Positions 44,190-52,381 of a stretch of DNA of 64,000 nucleotides are shown in pieces. The stretch is taken from NCBI GenBank assembly GCA_902800715.1, contig CADCFN010000005.1, positions 62,001 to 126,000 on the forward strand, read 5' to 3'. Both the position numbers and the translations under genes were made by a program. This stretch comes from an uncultured Bacteroidales bacterium. GTDB lineage: Bacteria > Bacteroidota > Bacteroidia > Bacteroidales > Muribaculaceae. Numbering within the stretch: the first letter of the stretch is position 1; every line of letters begins with the position of its first letter. The notes beneath the pieces are model-generated. The model searched no databases and was not told where the DNA came from. It saw only the letters and a list, made by a program, of their open reading frames with translations.

Positions 44190-44867
44190 ATGAAAAAGAC
44201 TCTACTTCTCACCCTGATGTGCATGGCGCTTGCACTGCCCGCCATCGCACAATATGGATACCCCTACGGGGGACGCCCCCGCGTACAGACGGTGGGACGC
44301 CACGGCAACGAATATATCGCCTGGCACCGATACTACTTCGGACTGCGAGTGGGCATGAATGTCTCCCACGTCAATAGCGAGAGTCCTCTGTTAGACGGCA
44401 GCAGCCCCAAGACCGGACTGAACATCGGATTGGCAGCCGGCACACAGCTCACCTATCGCGCTCCGCTGTTTCTCGAAACGGGACTGTACTATACCCAGAA
44501 GGGCGGCAAGAGCGGCTCGGGACACGACAAGTTCACCTACGACCTCAACTATCTCGAGGTGCCCCTGCTCATCAAGTACAAGCACTTCATCGGCAACCAG
44601 ACGAGCATCCAGCCCTATGCAGGCGGTTATCTCGCCATCGGCACCGACGGCAACATCAAGAACTACGGCACGAGGACAGCATTCAGCTCATTTGAGAACG
44701 ACTATTTCAACCGCTTTGACGGTGGACTCAAAATCGGATGTGGAGTGGGATACAATATGCTCTATCTGGATGCTAGCTACGACATCGGCCTGGCAAACAT
44801 CGGACAAGACAACTTTGACGACACCCATGGCGGGTGCTTCACGATAAATCTGGGTGTGAATTTCTAA
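44190..44867 (+). CDS. Outer-membrane beta-barrel protein (OmpX/PorT-like)
   Basis: 225 residues with a signal peptide (MKKTLLLTLMCMALALPAIA). The mature part alternates short amphipathic strands (FGLRVGMNVSHV, GLAAGTQLTYR, FLETGLYYTQKGGKSG, YLEVPLLIKYKHFIG and a terminal CFTINLGVNF), a pattern of the small eight-stranded outer membrane barrel families. The terminal Phe is typical of barrel assembly. The start is the ATG at 44190; a TTG nine nt upstream is less likely. Followed by a strong terminator. Confidence 0.8.
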   Translation: MKKTLLLTLMCMALALPAIAQYGYPYGGRPRVQTVGRHGNEYIAWHRYYFGLRVGMNVSHVNSESPLLDGSSPKTGLNIGLAAGTQLTYRAPLFLETGLYYTQKGGKSGSGHDKFTYDLNYLEVPLLIKYKHFIGNQTSIQPYAGGYLAIGTDGNIKNYGTRTAFSSFENDYFNRFDGGLKIGCGVGYNMLYLDASYDIGLANIGQDNFDDTHGGCFTINLGVNF

Positions 44868-44886
44868 ATCACGTAATTTCTGGGTG

Positions 44887-44927
44887 GCGCGTGCCGCTCT
44901 ATCACACCGGTGGCACGCGCATTTTTT
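44887..44927 (+). terminator. Rho-independent terminator after the OMP gene
   Basis: Perfect stem GCGCGTGCC (44887-44895) / GGCACGCGC (44912-44920), followed by ATTTTTT. Confidence 0.8.
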
Positions 44928-44960
44928 CAAGCTATTGAGACTTTTCCCAAATAAAATCAG

Positions 44961-44968
44961 TATATTTG
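44961..44968 (+). promoter_or_regulatory. -7 box (TATATTTG) of the Tyr-rich lipoprotein gene
   Basis: TATATTTG, 33 nt upstream of the ATG at 45002. A TTG is found about 23 nt upstream of the box. Confidence 0.55.
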
Positions 44969-45001
44969 CAACAATTATCAATCTATTAAACTTCAAGCGC
45001 T

Positions 45002-45532
45002 ATGAAAAAGATATACTACATGCTGCTTCTTGCAGCGCTGTCGATGACAATGTTCTCATGCGACGACAATTGGGATTCCCCCTACTATGTTGATGACATC
45101 GTGGGCAGCTGGGTTTCCTATTACGGACACGACATGAGAGGTGAATACGATATTATCGGACGTGACCAGGTGCGTTACGACTTCTACAGCAACTACACCG
45201 GCCGCTACACCTACTACACCTACTACGGTGGTATGGATTTTGTGGATTTCGACTGGCAAATCCGTGGCGACCGCCTTATCATCTACTACTACGACGGTGA
45301 CAGCGAGTACCTGTACTACGGATATGACCGCAACGGAGACCTGATTATGGCAACCGACCCCCACTTCTACCAGTACACCGCCTATTGTCCCGCTGGATAC
45401 TATTACTACAGTCCGGCCAAGGATGTCGTGACAGACTCCACCACTGCCACCACCAAGGCCAAGGAGAGCACCTCAACCGCTCCCAAGGGCCCTCGAGCCA
45501 CTAAGGCACGCGAAGCCCTCGTGGAAAAGTAA
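45002..45532 (+). CDS. Tyr/Asp-rich lipoprotein
   Basis: 176 residues with a lipoprotein signal (MKKIYYMLLLAALSMTMFSC, lipobox MFSC). The body is extremely rich in Tyr and Asp, for example GRYTYYTYYGGMDFVDFDW and LIIYYYDGDSEYLYYGYD, and looks like a small beta-sheet (lipocalin-like) domain. The last 35 residues form a Thr/Ser/Lys/Ala-rich low-complexity tail. Function not recognised. Own promoter and terminator. Confidence 0.7.
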   Translation: MKKIYYMLLLAALSMTMFSCDDNWDSPYYVDDIVGSWVSYYGHDMRGEYDIIGRDQVRYDFYSNYTGRYTYYTYYGGMDFVDFDWQIRGDRLIIYYYDGDSEYLYYGYDRNGDLIMATDPHFYQYTAYCPAGYYYYSPAKDVVTDSTTATTKAKESTSTAPKGPRATKAREALVEK

Positions 45533-45558
45533 GCAACAATCAAAACACAACGCTTTAT

Positions 45559-45600
45559 AAAGGCACGCCAAACATCCAAAACGGCGTGCCTTTCCTTTTC
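45559..45600 (+). terminator. Rho-independent terminator after the Tyr-rich lipoprotein
   Basis: Stem AAAGGCACGCC (45559-45569) / GGCGTGCCTTT (45583-45593), then a T-rich run. Confidence 0.75.
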
Positions 45601-45607
45601 TCACATT

Positions 45608-45805
45608 TAAACCCGAAACCGCGAGCAACGCGAGCATCATTGCCTGGCGTGACCGTCAACGCCCCCCCCACGCCAAGACGCTAAGGCGCAAAGTATAGAA
45701 AACTTAGCGGCTTTGCGCCTTGGCGTGAGGCAAATCGGGTGCGAAGCCTCTCTAAACTCTAAACTGCGAGCAACGCGAGCATCACGCGTCTTAGCGTGAG
45801 GCAAA
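45608..45805. repeat. Intergenic repeat cluster with large hairpin
   Basis: GCGAGCAACGCGAGCATCA occurs twice (around 45620 and 45768), followed by variants of CGTGAGGCAAATCGG at the ends. In between is a long imperfect hairpin at 45669-45727: outer arms CACGCCAA / TTGGCGTG and inner arms GGCGCAAAG / CTTTGCGCC. TCTCTAAACTCTAAACT words next to the GCGAGC motif match those in the 61-bp array at 63 kb. No gene. Confidence 0.65.
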
Positions 45806-45819
45806 TCGGTGCTTATTGT

Positions 45820-46461
45820 TTAGTTATGGGAAGATGGGTTGAGGAGGTGGCGCGCGTTGGCGGTGACGGTGCGAATGAGTTCTTCAACGGTGAGGTGGAG
45901 GGATTGGGCAATCTGGGTGGCGACGTCGCAGATGGGAACGGAAGTGTCATCGGTCTCGATGAGCAAGCGGTCGAGCGGGGTGACCTGCAGAGCGGCGGGA
46001 TTGAAACGAGCGCCGAAGGAGAGGTAGCAACCCGCATCGATCCATGTGCGTGCCACATGGGCATTGCCACGCATACCGTGGATGGCAAGCGGCACATCGG
46101 TCAAGCCAGCACGCCGACGCGCATCAAGCATCTGTCGAGACGTTCTCACGCTATGCACCACGACGGGCTTTCCCAAGTCATGCGCCAACTGAAGATGACG
46201 CACGAACAGCGCTTCCTGAAGTGCCATGTCACCGCCACGCAGAGCGTCCAGTCCCGTCTCTCCGATGGCGAGCGCCTGGGGATGACGGGCACACTGCTCC
46301 AGCAGGTCAAAATCGGCATCGGTGATACCATCGGCAGTGTCCCACGGATGAAAACCCACCGAATACCACAAACCGGGCTGCGGGTCAAACCGTTGCGGGT
46401 CCACCGAGATGAGAGCAGCGGTGGCGTCAAGCCTATGGGTATGGAAGTCGAGGATATCCAT
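45820..46461 (-). CDS. TatD-family metal-dependent hydrolase
   Basis: 213 residues. TIM-barrel metal ligands: DFHTHR (HxH at the start), IGETGLD, VVVHSVRTSR, AIHGMRG and LLIETDDTS. TatD enzymes are metal-dependent nucleases/hydrolases in quality control and DNA repair. The start is the ATG of MDILDFHTH; an upstream TTG is less likely. Somewhat shorter than TatD (~260) because of fewer loops. Located downstream of yidD, from which it is separated by CTAGGGA-type words. Confidence 0.88.
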   Translation of the reverse strand: MDILDFHTHRLDATAALISVDPQRFDPQPGLWYSVGFHPWDTADGITDADFDLLEQCARHPQALAIGETGLDALRGGDMALQEALFVRHLQLAHDLGKPVVVHSVRTSRQMLDARRRAGLTDVPLAIHGMRGNAHVARTWIDAGCYLSFGARFNPAALQVTPLDRLLIETDDTSVPICDVATQIAQSLHLTVEELIRTVTANARHLLNPSSHN

Positions 46462-46485
46462 TTTAGACGTCAAGAATCATGGACT

Positions 46486-46527
46486 ACTAAAACTAATAAC
46501 TAAAAACTAGGGACTAGGGACTAGAAA
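46486..46527. repeat. Degenerate CTAGGGA/CTAAAA word repeat
   Basis: ACTAGGGACTAGGGACTAG with flanking ACTAAAACTAATAACTAAA words in the gap between TatD and yidD. Similar, inverted words lie at 16010-16038. No function seen. Confidence 0.45.
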
Positions 46528-46788
46528 CTAAGGCACCGGGTCATAGCCACTGCCCCCCCAGGGATTACAGCGCAGGATGCGCCACACGGCAAGCGCCAAG
46601 CCCTTGAAGGGACCATGCTTGCGTATCGCCTCGATGGCATACTGGCTGCAGGTGGGCGTGAAACGGCATGTGGGAGGCTTGAGCGGAGAGATAAACTTCT
46701 GATAAAAGCGGATTGGCAGTATCAACAGCCAGCCGATGAAGTGCAACACCTCACGACAAAAATGCCCGATTTCATCGAAGATTTTCAT
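46528..46788 (-). CDS. yidD: Membrane protein insertion efficiency factor YidD
   Basis: 86 residues, the usual size. Family signature: [42 protein letters not shown] with the conserved cysteines, ending [13 protein letters not shown]. YidD sits at the membrane near YidC and helps membrane protein insertion. It overlaps the rnpA stop by 4 nt (ATGA), the near-universal rnpA-yidD linkage. Confidence 0.95.
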   Translation of the reverse strand: MKIFDEIGHFCREVLHFIGWLLILPIRFYQKFISPLKPPTCRFTPTCSQYAIEAIRKHGPFKGLALAVWRILRCNPWGGSGYDPVP

Positions 46789-47201
46789 GATTGCGGCGTT
46801 TCTTCGGTGGGTGGTTGCTGCTCGGTTGCTGCCTGGGCGATGCGGTTGAGCAGGTTGACCATTTTCTCGTTGATGACACTATAGGTGGCTGGCGTGTTGT
46901 CCAGATAGACAAAGGCGATATCCACCCCCCACCCTTGCTGTTCAAGCACCGGCACCAGCAACTGGCGGCGATTCAGGCGGTAGGCTTCACGCACGCGACG
47001 ACGCAGGGCGACACGCCCCACAGCCTTGCGGATGCGCTTCTTGGGGATGGAGATGAGGAACTGCACGGGATGCTCGCCACGTGGCCGCAACCTGTAGGCG
47101 GCACGCAGCGGGAACGCCATCAGTGACCGTCCCTCGTCAAAGAGGCGGTTGACAGCAGTGCGGCTGCACAGTTTCTCGTCTTTGCTTAACTTGTAATCCA
47201 T
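46785..47201 (-). CDS. rnpA: Ribonuclease P protein component
   Basis: 138 residues, binds RNase P RNA and helps 5' maturation of tRNA. Recognisable: [20 protein letters not shown], and the RNR-type motif as [21 protein letters not shown]. The N-terminal MDYKLSK start has a TAATTTTG box only 8 nt upstream, so the mRNA may be nearly leaderless. rpmH is not adjacent, unlike in most bacteria. No RNase P RNA gene was seen here. Confidence 0.94.
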   Translation of the reverse strand: MDYKLSKDEKLCSRTAVNRLFDEGRSLMAFPLRAAYRLRPRGEHPVQFLISIPKKRIRKAVGRVALRRRVREAYRLNRRQLLVPVLEQQGWGVDIAFVYLDNTPATYSVINEKMVNLLNRIAQAATEQQPPTEETPQS

Positions 47202-47209
47202 TCCGGATG

Positions 47210-47217
47210 CAAAATTA
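47210..47217 (-). promoter_or_regulatory. -7 box (TAATTTTG) immediately upstream of rnpA
   Basis: Minus-strand TAATTTTG followed by 8 nt and the ATG. If this is the promoter, transcription starts only a few nt before the start codon. Confidence 0.5.
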
Positions 47218-47344
47218 CCAAAACTTTAGCAAACCCAATGCCATGAAAGCGCACTTTCGATAGCAGAGGCGCTGCAAAGTTCAGCTAAAAAGATGGGGCA
47301 CGCTCTCGTCATGCCCCATCAATTATCGTCCCGTTACAACGGGA

Positions 47345-48331
47345 TTACTTCTTCTCTGATTTGGTTTGAGCCTTGGCCTTGCGGGTAGCAGCGGCCTTCT
47401 TGGCAGCAGCCGAACGCTTGGCAGCGGCGGCAGCGGCAGCCTCAGCTTTAGCCTTGCGGGTAGCAGCAGCCTTCTTGGCAGCAGCCGAGCGCTTGGCAAA
47501 CTCCTCGTCAACAACAGGCTTGGCAGGAGCAACGGGCTCCTCGACAACAACCTTGGGCGCTGGTGCAACCTTGACGGGCTCTTTCTCCCCCGGAGACTTG
47601 ACGTTCTTGAGGTAGTACTCAATGGCACTTGCCATCGATGGGGTCTTGGGAGTGATGGTCACATCCACAGTAAGACCTGCATTGGCAGCAGCCTCGAGCG
47701 TGGTGGAACCCATAGCGGCGATAACCACCTTGCGGTCCATGTAGTCGGGGAAGTTGGTCGTGTAGGACTTGATACCAGCAGGCGTGAAGAACACCAGCAT
47801 GTCGTAGTCAAACACCTCGCCAGGTTTGAAGTCATTGCTCACCGTACGGTACATCACCGCCTTGACATACTTCACCTTGTTGTTATCCAGGACGACGGCC
47901 TTATCGTTGTGGACGTCGCTCACGGGCATGAGGTAAGTTTCTTTGTTATGCTTGGCGATAATGGGAATGAGGTCCTCCATCCTGCCCGATTCGCTATAGA
48001 ATATCTTGCGCTTACGGTAGATGACATACTTCTGCAGATAGTGGGCTACTGTCTCGCTCACACAGAAGTATTTCAATGTATCGGGAACATTGTAACGCAA
48101 TTCCTTACACAGGCGGAAGAAGTGATCAATCGCAGTTCGTGCCGTCAATATAATGGCACTAAAATCAGGCACATTAACCTTGGACTGCCTGAATTCCTTA
48201 GATGTAAGTCCTTCTACCTTGATGAAAGGCCTGAAAACAATCTCTACACCGAACTTCTTCTCTAAGTCAAAATAAGGAGATTTCTCAGAGGTTGGTCTAG
48301 GTTGAGAAACCAAAATCTTCTTAATGCTCAT
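47345..48331 (-). CDS. hemD: Uroporphyrinogen-III synthase-like protein with basic Ala/Lys tail
   Basis: 328 residues. The first ~245 are HemD-like: ILVSQPRPTSEKSPYFDLEK at the start and the SYTTNFPDYMDRKVVIAAMGSTTLEAAANAG stretch near 200-230. HemD cyclises hydroxymethylbilane on the way to heme/sirohaem. A Pro/Val/Glu linker follows, then a basic low-complexity tail: KRSAAAKKAAATRKAKA occurs twice (about residues 280-296 and 305-321), reminiscent of histone H1-like DNA-binding tails. The tail is unusual for the enzyme. The gene starts 7 nt behind DUF4271. HemD proteins diverge strongly, so the assignment leans on synteny. Confidence 0.82.
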   Translation of the reverse strand: MSIKKILVSQPRPTSEKSPYFDLEKKFGVEIVFRPFIKVEGLTSKEFRQSKVNVPDFSAIILTARTAIDHFFRLCKELRYNVPDTLKYFCVSETVAHYLQKYVIYRKRKIFYSESGRMEDLIPIIAKHNKETYLMPVSDVHNDKAVVLDNNKVKYVKAVMYRTVSNDFKPGEVFDYDMLVFFTPAGIKSYTTNFPDYMDRKVVIAAMGSTTLEAAANAGLTVDVTITPKTPSMASAIEYYLKNVKSPGEKEPVKVAPAPKVVVEEPVAPAKPVVDEEFAKRSAAAKKAAATRKAKAEAAAAAAAKRSAAAKKAAATRKAKAQTKSEKK

Positions 48332-48338
48332 GTAGTTA

Positions 48339-49220
48339 TTATGTATGTAAAATACCTGTAATCCAATACGTTACACCCGCCAAAATGGCAAGGGGTACGA
48401 TTTCGACGGCGCAAAGGTACAAAATAAAATAGATAATCGATGACAAATTGCTATAAAAAATTCTAAAACCCTTATAAACAAAGAACAAGCGGGCTACCAA
48501 ATACAGTGATGCAGCAACGCCCAATAGAAATTTGCCATGAGTGGGATACAGCATGAGCAGGAACAGGACAGGTAGCAGTGTAAGCCCAAGGAAAGCCTGA
48601 GTGGACTTGAAACCGTCAATCCACAACTTGGCACCCACCTTATCGGTAAAAGCATAGCCTAACAGCTTGTAAACAACCCATTGAACGGCATAGAAGCCAA
48701 GTGTCAAGCCGCAATAGGCAGCAATGTGCGGGAACACGCTCGACTGCAGTGACGGCGCCAGTGAGGGTTCCAGCAGTTGCACGGCAAGATAAATCAGGAA
48801 ACCGCCGACGATGCAAGTGTTGGCAATGAGGGCAGCCAGAATGCTTGTCTCGTTGACAGTGTGGTCTTCAAACAAATTCTCGCGGCGCCGCGTCGAGAAC
48901 ATGTAATGGAAAAAATTCTCGATGTATTTGTAGCCCGTGTGGTAACTCAACGCCACAGCCAGCAGTCCTGCCAGCAGCAGCACCATCGACGGGGTGTCGT
49001 GCAAGGGTGAACGGGCAAAAGGCTGTGCCTGACCCGTGTCGGGCAATTCCATCATGGGCAACGTGTTGATGCTCCCCAACGTCGAGTCACCCGCTGCTGC
49101 CGTAGGGAAACCGTCAAGGTACTGCGGAGCGTAGTACGGCTCTACAGTATCGGCAGGGTGCTGCATGACTTGTGTCACGGCAGCCTGAACGGTATCGGCA
49201 GGATGGGTTGCGACGGGCAT
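48339..49220 (-). CDS. DUF4271 membrane protein
   Basis: 293 residues. N-terminal ~85 residues hydrophilic and Pro/Thr-rich, with a duplicated HPADTV element; then six or so transmembrane helices (for example SMVLLLAGLLAVALSY and GLTLLPVLFLLMLY). DUF4271 proteins are Bacteroidetes-specific and regularly precede hemD, as here. Function unknown. Starts 8 nt behind the LOG gene, so co-transcribed. A TACCTTTG sequence near the gene's 3' end (48412-48421 area) could be an internal hemD promoter but may be chance. Confidence 0.8.
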   Translation of the reverse strand: MPVATHPADTVQAAVTQVMQHPADTVEPYYAPQYLDGFPTAAAGDSTLGSINTLPMMELPDTGQAQPFARSPLHDTPSMVLLLAGLLAVALSYHTGYKYIENFFHYMFSTRRRENLFEDHTVNETSILAALIANTCIVGGFLIYLAVQLLEPSLAPSLQSSVFPHIAAYCGLTLGFYAVQWVVYKLLGYAFTDKVGAKLWIDGFKSTQAFLGLTLLPVLFLLMLYPTHGKFLLGVAASLYLVARLFFVYKGFRIFYSNLSSIIYFILYLCAVEIVPLAILAGVTYWITGILHT

Positions 49221-49228
49221 GGCATCTA

Positions 49229-49810
49229 TCAGTACTTGGATTCAAACTCCACCGACTCGCCGTCAGCAAGCATAGCGACGGCCTCGGCGGGAGTGGCGGC
49301 CACGCGCCACAGGCGGGCATGGGATTCCTTCATGAAACCCTCATCGATGGCATGGCCCAGCATAGCCAGCAGCGGGTCATAGTAACCCATGGTGTTCAGG
49401 ATGATAACCGGCACCTTGACCAGTCCCAACTGGCGCCAGGTGAGTGTTTCGAGCAGTTCCTCAAGCGTGCCTACGCCACCAGGCAAGGCGATGACGGCAT
49501 CAGCCATCTCGCTCATCATTTGCTTGCGCTGGTGCATATCGGCAGTAATGATGACGTCGTCAAGACGGTCATAGCACCAGCCGTTGTCAACCATAAACTT
49601 GGGGATGACCCCTGTCACCTCGCCGCCAGCATCAAGAGCGCCGTCGGTCAAGGCGCCCATCAGTCCGACGGCACCGCCGCCGTTCACACAACGCCATCCC
49701 TCGCGGGCGAGCAAACCGCCCAACTCACGCGCTGCATCCAGGTAGCGCGAATCAATGTTGGCACTAGATGCACAAAACACGCAGATGTTACCTCTAATTT
49801 CTTCTTTCAT
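49229..49810 (-). CDS. LOG-family nucleotide hydrolase (TIGR00730)
   Basis: 193 residues. LOG (lysine-decarboxylase-like) motif PGGVGTLEELLE with upstream GGGAVGLMGALTDGAL and VFCASSANIDSRY. Enzymes of this family hydrolyse nucleoside 5'-monophosphates (cytokinin-activating in plants); the bacterial role varies. The start is MKEEIRG, since the family begins at this point; a longer frame exists but crosses a TAATTTTG box. Only 5 nt separate that box from the ATG. Confidence 0.9.
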   Translation of the reverse strand: MKEEIRGNICVFCASSANIDSRYLDAARELGGLLAREGWRCVNGGGAVGLMGALTDGALDAGGEVTGVIPKFMVDNGWCYDRLDDVIITADMHQRKQMMSEMADAVIALPGGVGTLEELLETLTWRQLGLVKVPVIILNTMGYYDPLLAMLGHAIDEGFMKESHARLWRVAATPAEAVAMLADGESVEFESKY

Positions 49811-49815
49811 GGCTG

Positions 49816-49823
49816 CAAAATTA
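49816..49823 (-). promoter_or_regulatory. -7 box (TAATTTTG) for the LOG-DUF4271-hemD operon
   Basis: TAATTTTG on the minus strand with 5 nt to the ATG, suggesting a leaderless or very short-leader transcript. Confidence 0.5.
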
Positions 49824-49949
49824 CATAGAAAAACTCGATTATGACGTTCTTCACATGAAGAAATCGGATTACGCTTTACTATGCCGCAAAAATATTGCCC
49901 GCTATCACAGGGTGACAACGGGCAATCGATATTTCAGCTAAACTATAGA

Positions 49950-51143
49950 TTAAGCAAGCTTGGCAAGAGCGGCAGCAATGCGCTTGGCAGCCTCGCACAG
50001 GTTCTCGTCACTGGTGGCGTAACTCAGACGGATGTAGCCCGGGCAGCAGAAGGCACTACCTGCCACAGTGGCAACATGGGCCTCGTTGAGCAGATAGAGT
50101 GCCAGGTCGTTATCGTCGTTGATAACGGTATCACCGTAGCGCTTGCCGTAGTAATATTCCACCTTGGGGAAGGCATAGAAAGCGCCATCGGGCATGTTCA
50201 GCTCGAAACCGGGGATTTCCTGCAGCAGACCCACAATCAGGTTGCGGCGGCGCTCAAAGGCGACGCGCATTTCCTCGACGCAGTCCTGGGAGCTGTTATA
50301 GGCGGCCTCGGCAGCCTTCTGGGCAATCGAGGAAACGCCGCTGGTGTATTGGCCCTGCAGCTTGGTCACAGCCTTGGCAACCCATAATGGAGCGGCAATG
50401 TAACCGATGCGGTAACCGGTCATGGCATAGGACTTGGAAACACCGTTGACGATGACCACCTGATCCTTGATGGCATCGAACTGGGCCAATGACTCGTGCT
50501 TGCCCACATAGTTGATGTGCTCATAAATTTCATCGGCGATAACCATCACCTGAGGATGGCGCTCGAGCATCTCGGCGATAGCCTTCAGCTCATCGTAAGT
50601 ATAGATGGCACCACTGGGATTGCTGGGGGAGCAGATGATGATGAGGCGGGTCTTGTCGGTCATGACGGCCTCAAGTTCATCGGCAGTTACCTTGAAGTTC
50701 TTCTCCATGCTGGAGGGCAGCAGCACATTCTTGCCTCCGGTAAGGTTGACCATCTGCATATAGCTTACCCATGCGGGAGTGGGGATGATGACCTCATCGC
50801 CGGGGTTGACAAGTGCCATAACGGCATTGCACAGCTCGTGCTTGGCACCGTTACCGATGACAATCTGGTCAGGGGTGTATTCCAAGCCATTCTCGCGGCG
50901 CAGTTTCTCACTCACGGCCTGACGCAGCGACAGATAGCCGGGAACGGGTGAATAGAATGAGAAGTTGTCATCGACAGCCTGTTTGGCAGCGGCCTTGATG
51001 TGGTCGGGGGTGAAAAAGTCGGGCTCACCTACCGAGAGGTTGATAACGTCCACACCCTGAGCGCGCAGCTCGCTACTTTTCTGTGACATGGCAAGAGTGG
51101 CACTCGGTGCCAGTGCGTTGATACGGTCCGAAAGTCGGTTCAT
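49950..51143 (-). CDS. aspC: Aspartate/aromatic aminotransferase (class I, PLP)
   Basis: 397 residues, a type I aminotransferase. Features: INLSVGEPDFFTPDHIK (N-terminal substrate lid), IVIGNGAKHELCNAVMAL, ICSPSNPSGAIYTYDEL, VIADEIYEHI and the PLP-binding lysine in GVSKSYAMTGYRIGY (about residue 236), with FCCPGYIRLSYATS near the end. It probably interconverts aspartate and glutamate with their oxo acids. The 1-alpha type aminotransferases of this group sometimes also accept aromatic residues or prephenate, so specificity is inferred. Confidence 0.92.
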   Translation of the reverse strand: MNRLSDRINALAPSATLAMSQKSSELRAQGVDVINLSVGEPDFFTPDHIKAAAKQAVDDNFSFYSPVPGYLSLRQAVSEKLRRENGLEYTPDQIVIGNGAKHELCNAVMALVNPGDEVIIPTPAWVSYMQMVNLTGGKNVLLPSSMEKNFKVTADELEAVMTDKTRLIIICSPSNPSGAIYTYDELKAIAEMLERHPQVMVIADEIYEHINYVGKHESLAQFDAIKDQVVIVNGVSKSYAMTGYRIGYIAAPLWVAKAVTKLQGQYTSGVSSIAQKAAEAAYNSSQDCVEEMRVAFERRRNLIVGLLQEIPGFELNMPDGAFYAFPKVEYYYGKRYGDTVINDDNDLALYLLNEAHVATVAGSAFCCPGYIRLSYATSDENLCEAAKRIAAALAKLA

Positions 51144-51188
51144 GAGTTTAATGTTTTTAGTTTTAAGTCAATTAGTTTCTTGGTGGTG

Positions 51189-51196
51189 CAAAGGTA
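51189..51196 (-). promoter_or_regulatory. -7 box (TACCTTTG) for aspC
   Basis: TACCTTTG on the minus strand, about 45 nt upstream of the ATG. Confidence 0.6.
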
Positions 51197-51226
51197 AGAC
51201 TTTTTGCTCGAATGGACAAGAATTTT

Positions 51227-52189
51227 TCAATTATCGTGGCTTTTCTCCACCACCCTGCCATTGACGACCTTGAAACGGCGGTCAAATTCCTCACGCGTCC
51301 TTTTCCAGCGGTTGTGGCTCCACAGCCAATACTGTGGCGCACGGTTGATGGTCTGCTCCATAAGTTTGAAATAGATGTCAGTCAGTTCAAACTTGCCCAT
51401 CGTCGACGGGTCGCGGGTGATTACCTGGTACTCGCACTCATAGCGTCCGCGTCCCACGCGCTTGACATCCAGATAGACAACAGCCTGGTTCTGAGAATGG
51501 ACTATGCGTTCGATGCCAGTGAAGACAGGGGTGTTCTCATGGTTGAGGAACGTGAGCCAGTGGTGGATGTTTTCCCACTTGGGCACCTGGTCATTGATGT
51601 AGCCCAGCATCGAGGGGTTTCCGGCTTGCTTATGTCCAATGAGCCAGCGCAGGGTGTCGTTCTTGGGCACACAGACAGGTCCCATGCGGTTGCGCATCTT
51701 CAACACCACACGGTCCATCACTTTGTTCTCCAACGGATGATAAAGTTGACCCAAAGCCACACCATCCCGCATGGGCGGCAGCCATAATGCCAATGATGTC
51801 ACCCACTCCCAGTTGCCATAATGTCCCAGCAAGAGGGCTATGGACTGGCCGCTGTTCAAAATCTCGCCCACCTGCTCACTGCCCTTGAATGTCATGCGGC
51901 GCATGATGTGCTTGTGGCTGATGGTTGAGTATTTGATGGTCTCGGCAATCAGGTCGCACATGTGGTGGTAAACCTGCCGTTGCAACCGTTTGAGTTCCGA
52001 TTCGCTCTTGTCGGGATAGGAATCCTTAAGGTTCTTCCAGATGACACGATGGCGATACCGCAGCACATAGGCGACCAGCAGAAAGAGGACATCGCTGAAC
52101 AGGTAATGCACCCACAAGGGCAGCAGCGATAACGCGTACCACGTCCCGCAAACCGCCCAATACGCTATGTTGTCAAGCACTTTCTTCAT
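51227..52189 (-). CDS. Lipid A acyltransferase (LpxL/HtrB family)
   Basis: 320 residues of the lysophospholipid acyltransferase superfamily. N-terminal hydrophobic segment, then the catalytic H-x4-E motif as LLLGHYGNWEW (H123, E128), and further QAVVYLDVKRVGRG. Members add secondary acyl chains to lipid A from acyl-ACP; Bacteroides lipid A is penta-acylated, so one such enzyme fits. It shares its lipid A role with lpxB 3.4 kb away. Confidence 0.85.
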   Translation of the reverse strand: MKKVLDNIAYWAVCGTWYALSLLPLWVHYLFSDVLFLLVAYVLRYRHRVIWKNLKDSYPDKSESELKRLQRQVYHHMCDLIAETIKYSTISHKHIMRRMTFKGSEQVGEILNSGQSIALLLGHYGNWEWVTSLALWLPPMRDGVALGQLYHPLENKVMDRVVLKMRNRMGPVCVPKNDTLRWLIGHKQAGNPSMLGYINDQVPKWENIHHWLTFLNHENTPVFTGIERIVHSQNQAVVYLDVKRVGRGRYECEYQVITRDPSTMGKFELTDIYFKLMEQTINRAPQYWLWSHNRWKRTREEFDRRFKVVNGRVVEKSHDN

Positions 52190-52198
52190 TTGCGACTG

Positions 52199-52206
52199 CG
52201 AAAGTA
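52199..52206 (-). promoter_or_regulatory. Imperfect -7 box (TACTTTCG) for the LpxL-like gene
   Basis: TACTTTCG on the minus strand (one mismatch to TAnnTTTG), 9 nt from the ATG. Tentative. Confidence 0.3.
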
Positions 52207-52365
52207 CAACTTTTAATCGGTATAGGCAAATCCAACCCGCTTTGACAGGCCTAACATTTTCGGGATTCCCACAAAATCAGCCAAAAAACACTCGGAATCA
52301 CGACAAAAACAAACTTTGTTTCATCCAATTACCATCGGTCAAGCCCGCATCTACAGATTTTATTG

Positions 52366-52373
52366 TAATTTTG
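52366..52373 (+). promoter_or_regulatory. -7 box (TAATTTTG) for the BASS transporter
   Basis: TAATTTTG, 8 nt before the ATG. It falls inside a longer open frame beginning at 52316 and so argues for the start at 52382. Confidence 0.5.
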
Positions 52374-52381
52374 CCAGCGCT

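Noticed and set aside
48412-48421. Internal TACCTTTG as definite hemD promoter
   Set aside because: It lies in the coding sequence of the DUF4271 gene and may be chance; the LOG gene promoter can serve hemD.
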